From an uncultured Kordiimonas sp. (GTDB lineage: Bacteria; Pseudomonadota; Alphaproteobacteria; Sphingomonadales; Kordiimonadaceae), in assembly GCA_947500295.1 (NCBI GenBank), contig CANMRM010000001.1:1054001-1118000 (forward strand): 64,000 bases of DNA. The letters are read 5' to 3'. A model generated the notes under the pieces. It did no database searches. It was not told where the DNA came from and saw only the letters and a list, made by a program, of their open reading frames with translations. Position numbers and translations under genes: made by a program. Positions 1 through 10,819 of the stretch are shown here, piece after piece; position 1 is the first letter of the stretch, and each line of letters opens with the position of its first letter.

Positions 1-237
1 CCCAGCGAAGAAGCAATCCTTGATGATTTGTTGCCGCGCAATGTTTCGGTGCAGATTTACCGGGGTCTTCTTGAGAACGCGGCTTCCGAGCAGGGCGCGC
101 GCATGACCGCGATGGACAGCGCGACCCGCAACGCTGGCGATATGATTGATAGCCTGACGATTACGTACAACCGGACCCGTCAGGCCAATATCACTAAAGA
201 ACTGATTGAAATTATTTCAGGCGCTGAAGCGCTTTAA
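1..237 (+). CDS. atpG: ATP synthase F1 subunit gamma, C-terminal end (partial)
   Basis: Only the last 78 codons are in the window; the frame is open from base 1 and ends with TAA. The C-terminal helix reads [16 protein letters not shown] and then [16 protein letters not shown], the conserved end of F1 gamma, the rotor shaft that turns inside the alpha3beta3 head. It is followed after 26 bases by atpD and then atpC, the usual F1 order, so this is the 3' part of an atp operon whose earlier genes lie upstream of the window. Identity is secure despite truncation by the window edge. Confidence 0.97.
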   Translation, partial: PSEEAILDDLLPRNVSVQIYRGLLENAASEQGARMTAMDSATRNAGDMIDSLTITYNRTRQANITKELIEIISGAEAL

Positions 238-260
238 GTAGATTACACGAAGGAGTGTAA

Positions 261-1682
<1,422 letters not shown>

Positions 1683-1696
1683 GGAAAGCCTGTTCC

Positions 1697-2101
1697 ATGG
1701 CCGATATGCTGCATTTTGAAATTGTCTCGCCAGAGCGTCTTCTCAAGGACGCTCAGGCTGCCATGGTTGTTGTGCCGGGCAGTGATGGTGATTTTGCTGC
1801 GTTGCCGGCGCACGCGCCCATGATGTCCACAATTCGCCCTGGTGTTGTCGAGATATACGAGACCGAAGGCGAAAACCCGGAGCAGTTGTTCGTGAAGGGT
1901 GGACTGGCGCAAATCAGTGCTGAGGGCCTGACGATTTTGGCTGAAGAAGCAATTCACCTTGAAGAGGTTGATGCGGCTGATCTGGCACAAAAAATCGCCG
2001 ACGCAGAGAGCGATCTCGCTGTTGCTGCCGACGATGTCGCCCGTGCAGCAGTTGAAAAAGAGTTGGCCTGGATGGCGGCGCTGTCCGAACTCGTTTCCTA
2101 G
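1697..2101 (+). CDS. atpC: ATP synthase F1 subunit epsilon
   Basis: 134-aa epsilon subunit. The N-terminal beta-sandwich starts MADMLHFEIVSPERLL and continues through VVPGSDGDFAALPAHAPMMS, which is diagnostic of the family; the C-terminal part is helical and rich in Ala, Glu and Asp (EEVDAADLAQKIADAESDLA). It couples gamma to the c-ring and restrains ATP hydrolysis. It is the last gene of the atp operon; a hairpin plus T-run follows 26 bases after the stop. An AAGGAAAG site precedes the ATG. Confidence 0.97.
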   Translation: MADMLHFEIVSPERLLKDAQAAMVVVPGSDGDFAALPAHAPMMSTIRPGVVEIYETEGENPEQLFVKGGLAQISAEGLTILAEEAIHLEEVDAADLAQKIADAESDLAVAADDVARAAVEKELAWMAALSELVS

Positions 2102-2127
2102 AGCCGGTCGAGCGACACTTTATGAGG

Positions 2128-2156
2128 AAGCGCTGCCGTTGGCGGCGCTTTTTTTA
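2128..2156 (+). terminator. Rho-independent terminator of the atp operon
   Basis: A 10-bp stem (AAGCGCTGCC paired with GGCGGCGCTT, one G-T wobble) with a 3-base loop is followed directly by a run of seven T. It works in the atp direction only: read the other way there is no U-run. It overlaps the last bases of the convergent rppH gene. Confidence 0.9.
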
Positions 2157-2624
2157 TGACATCAATGCAACAAGGACGGCCCTGTATACATCGCGTTTGA
2201 AGTCCACGATTTCATCAAGCACGTCAGCCGGAGATGACCACTTCCATTGACCAAATTCAGGGTGAGCGGTCTGGATATTGATGGCGCCGTCGCCAGCCAG
2301 CAGTTTCATTTTGAACCAGATTTGTTTTTGCCCGGCATATTTGCCGCCCCACATCTTGCCTTTCAGCTGGTCAGGCAAATCGTACAAAATCCAGTCTTCT
2401 GTCCGTGACAAAATTTCGACATCTCGAGCTGAAACGCCGATTTCTTCCTCGAGCTCCCTTACTGCTGCGTCTTCTGGTGTTTCGCCGGGGTCGATGCCGC
2501 CCTGAGGCATCTGCCAGGCACCTGGGCGATCAAGGCGTTCACCAACAAAAACCAGGCCTGCCTCATTGATCAGCAGAATACCTGCACAGGGCCGGTATGG
2601 CAGCGATGACGGGGTATCCGTCAT
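2154..2624 (-). CDS. rppH: RNA pyrophosphohydrolase (Nudix)
   Basis: 156-aa Nudix hydrolase. The Nudix box fits GX5EX7REUXEEXGU at residues 42-64 (G42, E48, R56-E57, E60-E61, G63). The opening [12 protein letters not shown] and the later WILYDLP and GQKQIWF segments are those of RppH, which removes pyrophosphate from mRNA 5' ends and so starts decay. The frame stays open 27 codons upstream, but the ATG chosen overlaps the TGA of the deacetylase gene by one base (TGATG), so coupling and homology both point to it. It is the last gene of the long minus-strand operon and converges on atpC. Confidence 0.93.
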   Translation of the reverse strand: MTDTPSSLPYRPCAGILLINEAGLVFVGERLDRPGAWQMPQGGIDPGETPEDAAVRELEEEIGVSARDVEILSRTEDWILYDLPDQLKGKMWGGKYAGQKQIWFKMKLLAGDGAINIQTAHPEFGQWKWSSPADVLDEIVDFKRDVYRAVLVALMS

Positions 2625-3673
2625 CAGGGAGCAACAGGTTGCTGATTGGCGATCTGAGAAATGGGTGCCAGTGTGGCGCCGCGTGACTGCAAGCCACCAG
2701 CCCAAATGCTGACAGCGTCCATCGAAACGGGTAACGGCCGGATGATGCCCACTGCAAAGCCGTCACGAACCGCAATCTTTTCCAGCTCGTCCAGCCTTTC
2801 ACTGATGACCGCTGCAGATGGCTCCTCATCAAGGAAGCCCAGTCTGCTGTTAAAAGCGATGGGTAGTTGTAGCGAGCTGGCAAGCTGAGGGCCAACAGTA
2901 TACTGGCTGGCCTGGCTGTCGATATACATGAGCCCTCGCGCGGCGAAGTCGTTCATGATCGGTCGCATGCTATCAATGGCTGCCGTGAAACGAGAACCCT
3001 TGTGGCTGATCACACCAACATAGCCGGTCAGTTTGGAAAGCGATTCCCTGAGCCAGCGCAGGTTCTGGTCGGGTGTGTTGGTTACCAGCAGTGTCAATAC
3101 ACCAGGGTCATCCTGCGGGTAATTCACCGGCTCCATCGGTATCATCAGCAGGACTTCGTGATTGGCGCGCCGCGCCTGTTCCGCCCAACCGTTGTTGCCC
3201 TGCCCAAAGGGAGAAAAGGCAAAAGTTGTGTGCTCCGGCATTTCAGCGAGTGCGCGTCTTGTCTGCCGCGACTGCATGCCAAGGTCGGTGACAATGATTG
3301 CTATCTTCGCGAGATCTGGCGCTTGTACGGGGGTTGCTGCGTAATGGTCGGACGAACGCGTTCCGTCTGCGCTGATAACGGGCAACGGCCCCTGGTCGCT
3401 CATTTCCAGAAGCTCTGCAGATGCCTGTACCGGTATTGGCCGGAAAACAGGCTCTGGCGGGCCTGCTGGCTCGCCTTGAGCTGCATCGCCACCATTTGCG
3501 TCGGCCTGCTGCGAAGGATCATAAGTCACTTCAAGAAGGCCAATGCCTCCGAAAACAACGATCAGGCAAACGGCCCATGCAATAGCGAGTGATCTGAAAC
3601 TTGTCGGCATAGAAACATACATCTCTTGGCGCTGGAATTTGGCCAAATTACGCACAAAGTCGTTAAGAATCAA
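2624..3673 (-). CDS. Divergent polysaccharide deacetylase (YibQ-like) family protein
   Basis: About 349 aa. A single membrane anchor ([18 protein letters not shown], about residues 32-49) is followed by a Pro- and Gln-rich linker and a periplasmic domain from about residue 120 beginning [20 protein letters not shown], the hallmark of the divergent polysaccharide deacetylase family (COG2861). The segments [24 protein letters not shown] and [12 protein letters not shown] also fit. The family normally sits beside ctpA and envC, as here, and is presumed to act on the cell envelope; its substrate is not established. The start is uncertain: ATGs at 3622 and 3610 would place the anchor closer to the N-terminus. 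Confidence 0.88.
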   Translation of the reverse strand: MILNDFVRNLAKFQRQEMYVSMPTSFRSLAIAWAVCLIVVFGGIGLLEVTYDPSQQADANGGDAAQGEPAGPPEPVFRPIPVQASAELLEMSDQGPLPVISADGTRSSDHYAATPVQAPDLAKIAIIVTDLGMQSRQTRRALAEMPEHTTFAFSPFGQGNNGWAEQARRANHEVLLMIPMEPVNYPQDDPGVLTLLVTNTPDQNLRWLRESLSKLTGYVGVISHKGSRFTAAIDSMRPIMNDFAARGLMYIDSQASQYTVGPQLASSLQLPIAFNSRLGFLDEEPSAAVISERLDELEKIAVRDGFAVGIIRPLPVSMDAVSIWAGGLQSRGATLAPISQIANQQPVAP

Positions 3674-3704
3674 TCAACAAGCTGATCAGTTTTGAGCTAT
3701 TGAG

Positions 3705-5054
3705 CTACCGGGAGGCAGGCTGCCGCACCTCTGCAACCTGCGACTGAGGTAGAGTTGACATGTTTTTCAGCAGCTTGATTGCATATCGCAGCTGCACGTC
3801 AACCTGAGGTGCATCAGGGTCGGCCGGCTCGATTGTCTCTTCCGCGTCCAGCAACGGGTCTTCATCTATTTCGCCTGCCCGGTCCTGACTAATCTGATCG
3901 TTTTCAATGTGTCCTTGCAGGTCCGCTTCGCGTCGTGCGCTGGCGCGCCGCTGATTGGGGAACAGGACTTCGATATCAGGCTCAACGCCGCGTTCCTGGA
4001 TTGATGTTCCACTTGGCGTAAAGTATCGGGCTGTGGTCAGTCGAATGGCCTGGTTGCCGGTGCGTCCCAGACGGATTTCGCTTTGCACCGTGCCTTTGCC
4101 GAAAGTGCGGTCCCCAAGAACAACCGCGCGCCTGTGGTCCTGAAGGGCACCCGCTACAATCTCTGATGCTGAGGCGGAATAGGCGTTCACGAGCACAACA
4201 ACAGGCACACCCTCGAGCATGTCGCCGCTCGTTGCATACCAGCGGCTGTTGTTATTGCGGATGCGACCACGTGTTGAGACAATCTCTCCGCGGTCCAGAA
4301 ATGCGTCTGAAATCCGAATCGCTTCGTCGAGCAAACCGCCCGGGTTGTTGCGGAGGTCCAGAATGACACCGTCCAGATTGTCACCCAATTCACCAACGAT
4401 GTTTTCAATGGCCTTTTCCACGCCTTCGCCAGATTGCATATTGAAGGTTGTCACCCGGATGTAACCAATCGACTCGTCTTCGATGCGATGACGGACAGAG
4501 CGCACAAGAATTTTCTCGCGTGTTATCTCTACTTCAAAAGGTTCGGGCTGCTCTTCACGCACAACAGTGATAGTGATTTTGGAGTCGACCGGGCCGCGCA
4601 TTTCCTTAACGGCCTCTGTCAGTGTTTTGCCAACTACGGGCGTACCGTCGATGTGCGTGATCAGGTCGCCGCCCTGAATGCCGGCTTTGGCTGCAGGTGT
4701 TTCATCAATGGGGGATACCACTTTGACCACACCGTTTTCCATCTGCACTTCGATGCCAAGGCCACCATATTCGCCTTCCATCTGAACTCTAACTTGTTGA
4801 TAAACATCAGGGTTTAGATAGGTTGAATGAGGATCAAGGGAGCGGAGCATGCCTTGAATGGCGGCTTCGATCAGCTCTTTTTCGTCCACTTCATCGACAT
4901 AATTGTCTCGTACCAATTTGAGGATGTTGGTCCAGGTATCGAGTTGGTTGTAAAGCTCGGATTCTTTCGATGTCGACTCTGATGCCCCTGGCATGGAGAC
5001 CATAAGTGCCATCATCGCACCGGTTACAAAATTTCGCATGTCGATACCTTTCAC
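3705..5054 (-). CDS. ctpA: Carboxy-terminal processing protease, S41 family
   Basis: 449-aa periplasmic serine protease. It has a weak signal sequence (FVTGAMMALMVSMPGASES), a PDZ domain at about residues 95-175 (YGGLGIEV, GDLITHIDG), then the S41 core with DLRNNPGG at 233-240, NAYSASASE giving the nucleophile (S295) and FGKGTVQ giving the Lys base (K320), 25 residues apart as in Prc. An acidic C-terminal tail of about 90 residues follows. It lies 36 bases downstream of the envC-like gene. In alphaproteobacteria this pair takes part in envelope maturation and cell separation. An alternative start at M6 (MRNFV) would shorten it by five residues. Confidence 0.95.
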   Translation of the reverse strand: MKGIDMRNFVTGAMMALMVSMPGASESTSKESELYNQLDTWTNILKLVRDNYVDEVDEKELIEAAIQGMLRSLDPHSTYLNPDVYQQVRVQMEGEYGGLGIEVQMENGVVKVVSPIDETPAAKAGIQGGDLITHIDGTPVVGKTLTEAVKEMRGPVDSKITITVVREEQPEPFEVEITREKILVRSVRHRIEDESIGYIRVTTFNMQSGEGVEKAIENIVGELGDNLDGVILDLRNNPGGLLDEAIRISDAFLDRGEIVSTRGRIRNNNSRWYATSGDMLEGVPVVVLVNAYSASASEIVAGALQDHRRAVVLGDRTFGKGTVQSEIRLGRTGNQAIRLTTARYFTPSGTSIQERGVEPDIEVLFPNQRRASARREADLQGHIENDQISQDRAGEIDEDPLLDAEETIEPADPDAPQVDVQLRYAIKLLKNMSTLPQSQVAEVRQPASR

Positions 5055-5090
5055 AATTTACTCACCGCACTTCCGGTCGCCCGAAAGTGA

Positions 5091-6338
5091 CTACCGCGCC
5101 GCTGCGCTTTGTTGCTGCAGCCATGGCAGCGGATTGATCGCCTCGCCGCCTCTCCGGAGCTCCAGATAAAGGCTGCCATCCGGCTGACCGTTTGGCATGG
5201 TTCCGACGGGTTCACCCATCAATACCCATTGCCCGACATCGCTTTGCAGCGTTTCAAACCCCGAAAGCAGGCTATGGTAACCATCTCCGTGGTCAATGAT
5301 CAACAACAGACCGTAATCTCGAAAGGGTCCGGCGTAAACCACACTGCCGTCATAGGGCGATATGACCTGTGCACCTTCTCTCGCCCTGATCCGAATGCCT
5401 TTGGCGGCTGCAACCCCGTCTTGCGCTCCAAATCGCTGCACGATCGGACCAATGGCGGGGTAAGGCAGCTGCCCTTTCAGTTCGCCAAGCGCCTTGCCAA
5501 GGCTGCTGAAGGGGCGTTCTATCGTCTCTGGCCTATCACGCCGGGCCGCCACAGCACGCCTGTTTGCGGCCTGCTGTTCCAGTTTCGCGATCAAATCCCT
5601 CAAGGATCGGGCTTCGTTTGCGAACCGTTGCAGTTCCGCACCCAGTTGTCGGGCCCGGCGATCTGCTTGTCCAGCCTCTGACCGCCGCGTTTCAATCAGT
5701 GAAGCAAGTCTTTCTTGATTTTGCGTTAATGCCTGGAGGCTGTTCTTGAGATTGAACCGCTCGTTTGAAAGGTCTTTCTGAATGTTGGCAAGCAGTTGCA
5801 GGTCTGTCCTCAGGGCACCTGCGCGCTCATCAATGAGTGGGACAAGCGATGCCATCAGGCCAGTTGATCGTGCTGTTGTAAGAGCGTCGTCCGGTTTTAG
5901 AAGCGCCAGCACGGCAGGCCGTTTGGAAAGTCGTTCGATTGCTGCAACCAGCTCAACAATATTGTCGTTGCTGGAAAGCAATTCGTCTCTTTTTTGCTCC
6001 ATATCGGCTTCAAGGTCCGTGATCCGTGTTTCCAGCCGGGACACATTTCCTTCCGCGATCTGGATTTCTCGCGCACTGTCAATAAGTTCGGCAGACAGGG
6101 CATTGGCCTGTGCACGTGCTCTGGCGCTCTGACGGGATAAAATATCCTGTTGGCGCTGCCCCGCAGCGATTTCAGCCTCGATCGCTTCCAGCTTCGTCTT
6201 GGCATCGTCGCTTGACTGCTGCTGCGCAGTTGCAGGCGGCAAGGTGACCGTCAGGAGACTGGCGATAAGCGCCCCTCGTATGAAGGCGTAGCTAGGCAGT
6301 GTGTTGGACCTGAGCTTTAAATGGAGCACCGGTGACAA
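5091..6338 (-). CDS. envC: EnvC-like murein hydrolase activator (degenerate LytM domain)
   Basis: About 415 aa. A signal-like segment (GALIASLLTVTLPPATAQ) is followed by a long coiled coil (about 40-255) and a C-terminal LytM/M23 fold (about 290-405; IGPIVQRFGAQ, VISPYDGSVVYAG, LLLIIDHGDGYHSLL). The M23 zinc ligands are missing: where active enzymes have HxGxD the protein reads AAKGIRI, and the final HxH is LSG. That is the pattern of EnvC, which activates amidases rather than cutting murein itself. The gene overlaps the end of gpmI: TTG at 6338 and GTG at 6329 are the start candidates, neither with a strong ribosome site. Confidence 0.9.
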   Translation of the reverse strand: MSPVLHLKLRSNTLPSYAFIRGALIASLLTVTLPPATAQQQSSDDAKTKLEAIEAEIAAGQRQQDILSRQSARARAQANALSAELIDSAREIQIAEGNVSRLETRITDLEADMEQKRDELLSSNDNIVELVAAIERLSKRPAVLALLKPDDALTTARSTGLMASLVPLIDERAGALRTDLQLLANIQKDLSNERFNLKNSLQALTQNQERLASLIETRRSEAGQADRRARQLGAELQRFANEARSLRDLIAKLEQQAANRRAVAARRDRPETIERPFSSLGKALGELKGQLPYPAIGPIVQRFGAQDGVAAAKGIRIRAREGAQVISPYDGSVVYAGPFRDYGLLLIIDHGDGYHSLLSGFETLQSDVGQWVLMGEPVGTMPNGQPDGSLYLELRRGGEAINPLPWLQQQSAAAR

Positions 6339-7866
6339 GGCTATGGCCGGTCATTTCATCGGGTTGAGACAGTCCCATAATGTGCAGCATCGTGGGCGCC
6401 ATATCGGCAAGGCTGCCATCCTCAAGAGCCATGTCATGATTGATCATCAGAACCGGCACATCTAACGACGTGTGGGCGGTATGTGGCTGGCCGGTGTCAT
6501 GGTCCATCATCATTTCGACGTTGCCGTGGTCTGCGGTTACTAACATTGCCGCGCCTGCCGAGATGACAGCGTCTTCCAATCTGGTCAAACAGGTGTCTAT
6601 GGTTTCAACGGCTTTTATCGCCGCTGACATTACGCCGGTGTGGCCTACCATATCAGGATTGGCGAAGTTGACGATGATTGCACCGTATTTGCCGCTGCCG
6701 ATTGCTTCCACAAGCTTGTCAGTCACCTCCGGTGCCGACATTTCGGGTTTCAGGTCGTAGGTCGCGACGTCGGGGGAGGGCACAAGGATACGGTCTTCGC
6801 CCTCAAATACCGGTTCGATGCCGCCATTGAAGAAAAACGTGACATGCGCATATTTCTCGGTTTCGGCGATCCTCAGTTGCGGCACGCCGTTGTTTGCTAG
6901 CACTTCACCGAGGCTGTTTTTGATCTCTATTGATGGAAACAGAAGAGGGTGAAATTCACTCAGAGCTGTTGAGTACTCGACCATTCCCAGTGTTGCTGAA
7001 AATTCAGGTATCCCGTTGCGTGCAAAACCGTCGAAAGCCGGATCAAGCAGCGCTGTCAGAATTTCCCGAGCACGGTCGGCGCGGAAGTTGGCCATCAGCA
7101 GGCCGTCACCATTTTGCATACCACGATAATCGCCAATGATGGTCGGCTCCGTAAATTCATCATTTTCTTCGCGCTCATAGGCATTTTTGACCGCGTCCAG
7201 GGCGGTTTTCGCAGCATGGTTTGCCCGAGCTGCTGTCAGTGCCGCGTACGCTTTCTCAACACGGTCCCAGCGCTTGTCGCGGTCCATGGCGAAATACCGG
7301 CCTGTGACTGTTGCGATTTTTGACAGGTCGGATGACTGCAAGTCGCTTTCAAACTTGCCTATAAACTCCAGGGCAGATTGTGGCGGTGTGTCCCTGCCAT
7401 CAAGAAAAGCATGAATATGAACCGTGATACCATTGGCGGCCAGTATGTTGGCAAGCGCTGCCATATGGTCCTGGTGGCTGTGGACCCCGCCAGGAGACAA
7501 AAGCCCCATCAGGTGGGCCGCACCACCCGATGCTTTGAGCCGGTCGATAAAAGCAACAAGCTCGGGGTCGCTGGCAAGCGTGTCTTTTTCGATCGCTTCA
7601 TCGATACGTGGCAGGTCCTGCAGCACCACGCGCCCGCCACCCAGGTTCATGTGACCGACTTCGGAATTGCCCATTTGGCCCTCGGGCAACCCAACCGCGA
7701 GGCCGCTCGTCTTCAGCCAGCTTCTGGGACAGGTCTGCCAAAGACGGTCATAGGTCGGCGTATTCGCCTGTTTGATGGCATTGTCCGCGATATCCTCGCG
7801 GTAACCCCAGCCATCCAGAATGCAAAGCACAACGGGTTTTTTTGCCGATGACGGGATTTGGCTCAT
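6292..7866 (-). CDS. gpmI: 2,3-bisphosphoglycerate-independent phosphoglycerate mutase
   Basis: 524-aa Mn-dependent enzyme interconverting 3- and 2-phosphoglycerate in glycolysis and gluconeogenesis. Seen: VLCILDGWGYRE at the N-terminus (metal-binding Asp), NSEVGHMNLGGGR with the phosphorylated Ser at S68, DGRDTPP, MANFRADRAREI, and VTADHGNVE near the C-terminus. Full family length. It starts 34 bases downstream of rlmH and its 3' end overlaps the envC reading frame by up to 47 bases, so translation of envC is probably coupled to it. Confidence 0.97.
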   Translation of the reverse strand: MSQIPSSAKKPVVLCILDGWGYREDIADNAIKQANTPTYDRLWQTCPRSWLKTSGLAVGLPEGQMGNSEVGHMNLGGGRVVLQDLPRIDEAIEKDTLASDPELVAFIDRLKASGGAAHLMGLLSPGGVHSHQDHMAALANILAANGITVHIHAFLDGRDTPPQSALEFIGKFESDLQSSDLSKIATVTGRYFAMDRDKRWDRVEKAYAALTAARANHAAKTALDAVKNAYEREENDEFTEPTIIGDYRGMQNGDGLLMANFRADRAREILTALLDPAFDGFARNGIPEFSATLGMVEYSTALSEFHPLLFPSIEIKNSLGEVLANNGVPQLRIAETEKYAHVTFFFNGGIEPVFEGEDRILVPSPDVATYDLKPEMSAPEVTDKLVEAIGSGKYGAIIVNFANPDMVGHTGVMSAAIKAVETIDTCLTRLEDAVISAGAAMLVTADHGNVEMMMDHDTGQPHTAHTSLDVPVLMINHDMALEDGSLADMAPTMLHIMGLSQPDEMTGHSLVTGAPFKAQVQHTA

Positions 7867-7900
7867 GTCGAATAGTCCTTACTGAAACTCTGCAGACAGT

Positions 7901-8362
7901 TTAATCGCGATGATACGGATGCCCAGCATTAATCGACCAGGCGCGATAAATTTGTTCACAAAGCAGCACTCTGACCAGCATATGCGGCCAGGTGAGGGTG
8001 CCAAACGCGAGCTTAAGGTCCGCTTTTTGAAGAACTGTGCTGTGCAGGCCATCGGCGCCACCAATCACAAAAGCGATATGGCTGTATCCTGTGGATTGCC
8101 AATCGTCGATTCTTCCGGCGAATGCACGCGACGTAAGCGACTTGCCGGTTTCATCCAGCGCTACCAGCGCCGCGCCGTCCGGAACTGCGGTCAGCAGGCG
8201 CTCGGCTTCGCGCAATTTGCGCTCTTCTGTATTCGCGGCCTGTTTTTTTATGTCGATCTCGGTGACGCTGTGTTTCCAGGGCAAGCGTTTCAGATAGTCA
8301 CTCATCAGCGACTGTTCAGGCCCGCGCTGCATGCGCCCAACGGCTATGATTGAAATGTGCAA
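7901..8362 (-). CDS. rlmH: 23S rRNA (pseudouridine1915-N3)-methyltransferase
   Basis: 153-aa SPOUT-class methyltransferase that modifies helix 69 of 23S rRNA in the assembled ribosome. The family marks are LVALDETGKSLTSRAFA, FVIGGADGLH (the AdoMet knot) and the C-terminal LCEQIYRAWSINAGHPYHRD. The ATG gives the standard N-terminus MHISIIAVGRM. It lies between rsfS and gpmI, a conserved alphaproteobacterial arrangement. About 80 bases with no gene separate it from rsfS. Confidence 0.96.
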   Translation of the reverse strand: MHISIIAVGRMQRGPEQSLMSDYLKRLPWKHSVTEIDIKKQAANTEERKLREAERLLTAVPDGAALVALDETGKSLTSRAFAGRIDDWQSTGYSHIAFVIGGADGLHSTVLQKADLKLAFGTLTWPHMLVRVLLCEQIYRAWSINAGHPYHRD

Positions 8363-8441
8363 GGAACCCTCTCCGAAGCAATTGCCCGGTCAGCAAAAGA
8401 ACAAGGTTCCTGCAATCCCCCGCAAACTGCGGAGGTGAAAC

Positions 8442-8867
8442 CTAATTCAGGACACGCGTGTCGTCGGTGTTGTCACCTTCGTCCGCGTTTTCATCAATGT
8501 CGGTCGCCCACATCTTGTCCAGATTATAGAAGCTTCTCACTTCTGGCCGGAAAATGTGAACAATGACGTCACCCGCGTCGATCAGCACCCAGTCAGCCTG
8601 CTCGAGGCCTTGAACGACCATGTCTTTATGGCCGAGTTTCTTGAGGCCTTTAACGACATAATCAGTCAACGCAGCGACTTGACGCTGTGACCGACCGCTC
8701 GCGATGACCATAAAGTCCGCGATACCGGTTTTTCCTGCTAAATCAATGGAGGTGATGTCTTCCGCCTTGTTGTCATCAAGTGATGCAATGACGGATTTCA
8801 AAAGATCCTCGGCGCTCATTGCCGGGACAGGATCAGTGACGCTATGCGTCTCCGATGATGCGTGCAA
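8442..8867 (-). CDS. rsfS: Ribosomal silencing factor RsfS (TTG start)
   Basis: 141 aa from the TTG at 8867, which has an AAGGAAAGGAA stretch just upstream and lies 16 bases after the nadD stop; an ATG at 8819 (MSAEDLLKS) is the alternative but has no ribosome site. The core, KAEDITSIDLAGKTGIADFMVIASGRSQRQV then DWVLIDAGDVIVHIF, is the RsfS/Iojap (DUF143) domain. RsfS binds uL14 and blocks subunit joining when nutrients are short. A 20-residue acidic tail (DIDENADEGDNTDDTRVLN) follows the domain. Confidence 0.93.
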   Translation of the reverse strand: MHASSETHSVTDPVPAMSAEDLLKSVIASLDDNKAEDITSIDLAGKTGIADFMVIASGRSQRQVAALTDYVVKGLKKLGHKDMVVQGLEQADWVLIDAGDVIVHIFRPEVRSFYNLDKMWATDIDENADEGDNTDDTRVLN

Positions 8868-8883
8868 GTAGGTTTCCTTTCCT

Positions 8884-9513
8884 TCATCGCCACCATTTTT
8901 TGCCTTTATGGCGGCGTATGTTTGTGGCCGAACCGCTGTGTCTTGGCATTTGCACAAAGGTCCAGGCCGGTGCACTGACTGTAAGCAATTTGCAAGCAGG
9001 GACGCGATAGCGCCTGAACTGACAAGCAAACTTGCTATTCAAGCCGCCCACAGAATACCCCGGACGGTCAAAAATCGCAATGGGTAGCGTACGAGCAATA
9101 AGTTGCCAGTTCTGCCACAGGTGAAAGCTTGCAAGATTATCGGCACCCATGATCCAGACAAAATCGGTTTTTGGCATGCCAGACGTGAGCGCCTGGATCG
9201 TATCGGCGCTATACCGGGTGCCAAGGTGCTTTTCAATATCGGTGACAACCATGCCCGGTCGCTCACCAACAAGCTCACGCAAGCTTTTCTTTCGGTGCTT
9301 GCGCTTTGCCATTTCTGACTTTTGTTTCAGCGGGTTGCCGGGACTTACCATCAGCCAGACAGCATCAAGCCCCAGGCGTTTCAGGGCCTCCTGTGCCACA
9401 TGGATATGGCCTTCGTGCGCCGGGTTGAAGCTGCCACCATACAGCCCGACCTTTCGGCCACGCCATCTGCTGGCAAGCTGGATCAGTGATTTAGGCTTTT
9501 GCTGTGGTTTCAT
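8884..9513 (-). CDS. nadD: Nicotinate-nucleotide adenylyltransferase
   Basis: 209-aa NaMN adenylyltransferase of NAD synthesis. The nucleotidyltransferase motif GSFNPAHEGH is at residues 27-36 (H33 and H36 bind ATP), followed by WLMVSPGNPLK and FVWIMGADNLASFHLW. The C-terminal GSATNIRR takes the place of the ISSTxIR motif that binds phosphate. It is 18 bases downstream of proA and just upstream of rsfS, the usual order in this class. Confidence 0.95.
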   Translation of the reverse strand: MKPQQKPKSLIQLASRWRGRKVGLYGGSFNPAHEGHIHVAQEALKRLGLDAVWLMVSPGNPLKQKSEMAKRKHRKKSLRELVGERPGMVVTDIEKHLGTRYSADTIQALTSGMPKTDFVWIMGADNLASFHLWQNWQLIARTLPIAIFDRPGYSVGGLNSKFACQFRRYRVPACKLLTVSAPAWTFVQMPRHSGSATNIRRHKGKKWWR

Positions 9514-9531
9514 GCGCGTGCGGTGCTGCCG

Positions 9532-10797
9532 TCAGGGCCGCACCTGTCCGTTGCCCCGAACCTGATACTTGAAACTGGTCAGTTGCTCCAGACCAACCGG
9601 ACCGCGGGCATGGATGCGCCCGGTCGCAATGCCGATTTCTGCCCCCATGCCGAATTCGCCACCATCGGCAAACTGGGTTGAGGCGTTGTGCATCACAATG
9701 GCGCTGTCCACTTTGTTCAGAAAGGCTTCCGCCGCTTCCGGGTTTTCTGTGATGATGCTTTCGGTATGACTAGATGAATAGTCGCCGATATGTGCGAGCG
9801 CTGCTTCCAGATTGTCCACCAGTTTAACCGAGAGAATGGCATCCAGATATTCCGTGTGCCAATCGTCTTCGTTCGCAGGCCTGACACGGCTATCAAGCGC
9901 TTGCACTGCCTCGTCCCCGCGAATTTCACAGCCTGCATCCAGCAGGTCATCCAGCATGGTCGGCAGCACATCTGCGGCCTGCTTGTCCACTAAAAGCGTC
10001 TCAGCGGCACCACAAATGCCGGTGCGCCGCATCTTGGCATTGAGGACAATATCGTGGGCTTTCTGCCGGTCGGCATCAGCATGCACATACACGTGGCAAA
10101 TACCTTCAAGGTGCGCAAACACAGGCACCCGGCTTTCAGCCTGAACCCGCTCCACCAAAGATCGGCCCCCGCGTGGCACGATAATATCGATGACCCCGGA
10201 CATGGTCAGCATTTTGCCTACAGCCTCCCGGTCGCGCGTTGGTACGAGCTGAATAGCCTCTTCCGGTAGTCCAGCTGCTTTCAGGCCCTCAACAAGACAG
10301 GCATGAATGGCGCTGCTGGAATGAAAGCTCTCGCTGCCACCGCGCAAAATGACGGCATTGCCAGCTTTAAGGCAAAGCGCACCAGCGTCTGCAGTAACAT
10401 TCGGGCGGCTTTCATAAATAACGCCAACGACGCCGAGCGGCACACGAACGCGCGCAATATCGAGCCCGTTGGGCCGACTCCAGCGCGCAATCTCATCTCC
10501 AACCGGATCGGGCAGGGCGGCGATATCTTCCAGGCCCTTGGCGATGCTCTCAATACGGTCTTGATCAAGCAGCAGTCGGTCGACCATCGCAGCTGACAGG
10601 CCTTTTTCTTCTCCAAAAGCGACGTCCCTGGCATTGGCGTCCAGGATAGCAGAAGTCTGACCACGAAGCGCCGTCGCTGCAGCAGTCAATGCCGTGTTTT
10701 TTGCTTCGGTTGTCGCAAGCGCAAGTTTTCCAGCAGCACGCCGGGCATTTTCGCCGAGCCGTTCCATCATACCGTCAATGTCTTGACTGTCGAACAT
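9532..10797 (-). CDS. proA: Gamma-glutamyl phosphate reductase
   Basis: 421-aa NADPH-dependent reductase making glutamate-5-semialdehyde in proline synthesis. It has the aldehyde-dehydrogenase-like fold: [26 protein letters not shown], and the catalytic Cys in [10 protein letters not shown] (about residue 277). The C-terminal segment [29 protein letters not shown] is split here only to note its conserved GRIHARGP core. It lies 22 bases downstream of proB and the two products act in sequence. Confidence 0.97.
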   Translation of the reverse strand: MFDSQDIDGMMERLGENARRAAGKLALATTEAKNTALTAAATALRGQTSAILDANARDVAFGEEKGLSAAMVDRLLLDQDRIESIAKGLEDIAALPDPVGDEIARWSRPNGLDIARVRVPLGVVGVIYESRPNVTADAGALCLKAGNAVILRGGSESFHSSSAIHACLVEGLKAAGLPEEAIQLVPTRDREAVGKMLTMSGVIDIIVPRGGRSLVERVQAESRVPVFAHLEGICHVYVHADADRQKAHDIVLNAKMRRTGICGAAETLLVDKQAADVLPTMLDDLLDAGCEIRGDEAVQALDSRVRPANEDDWHTEYLDAILSVKLVDNLEAALAHIGDYSSSHTESIITENPEAAEAFLNKVDSAIVMHNASTQFADGGEFGMGAEIGIATGRIHARGPVGLEQLTSFKYQVRGNGQVRP

Positions 10798-10819
10798 CTT
10801 AATCCTCGTTCTGTGCGAT

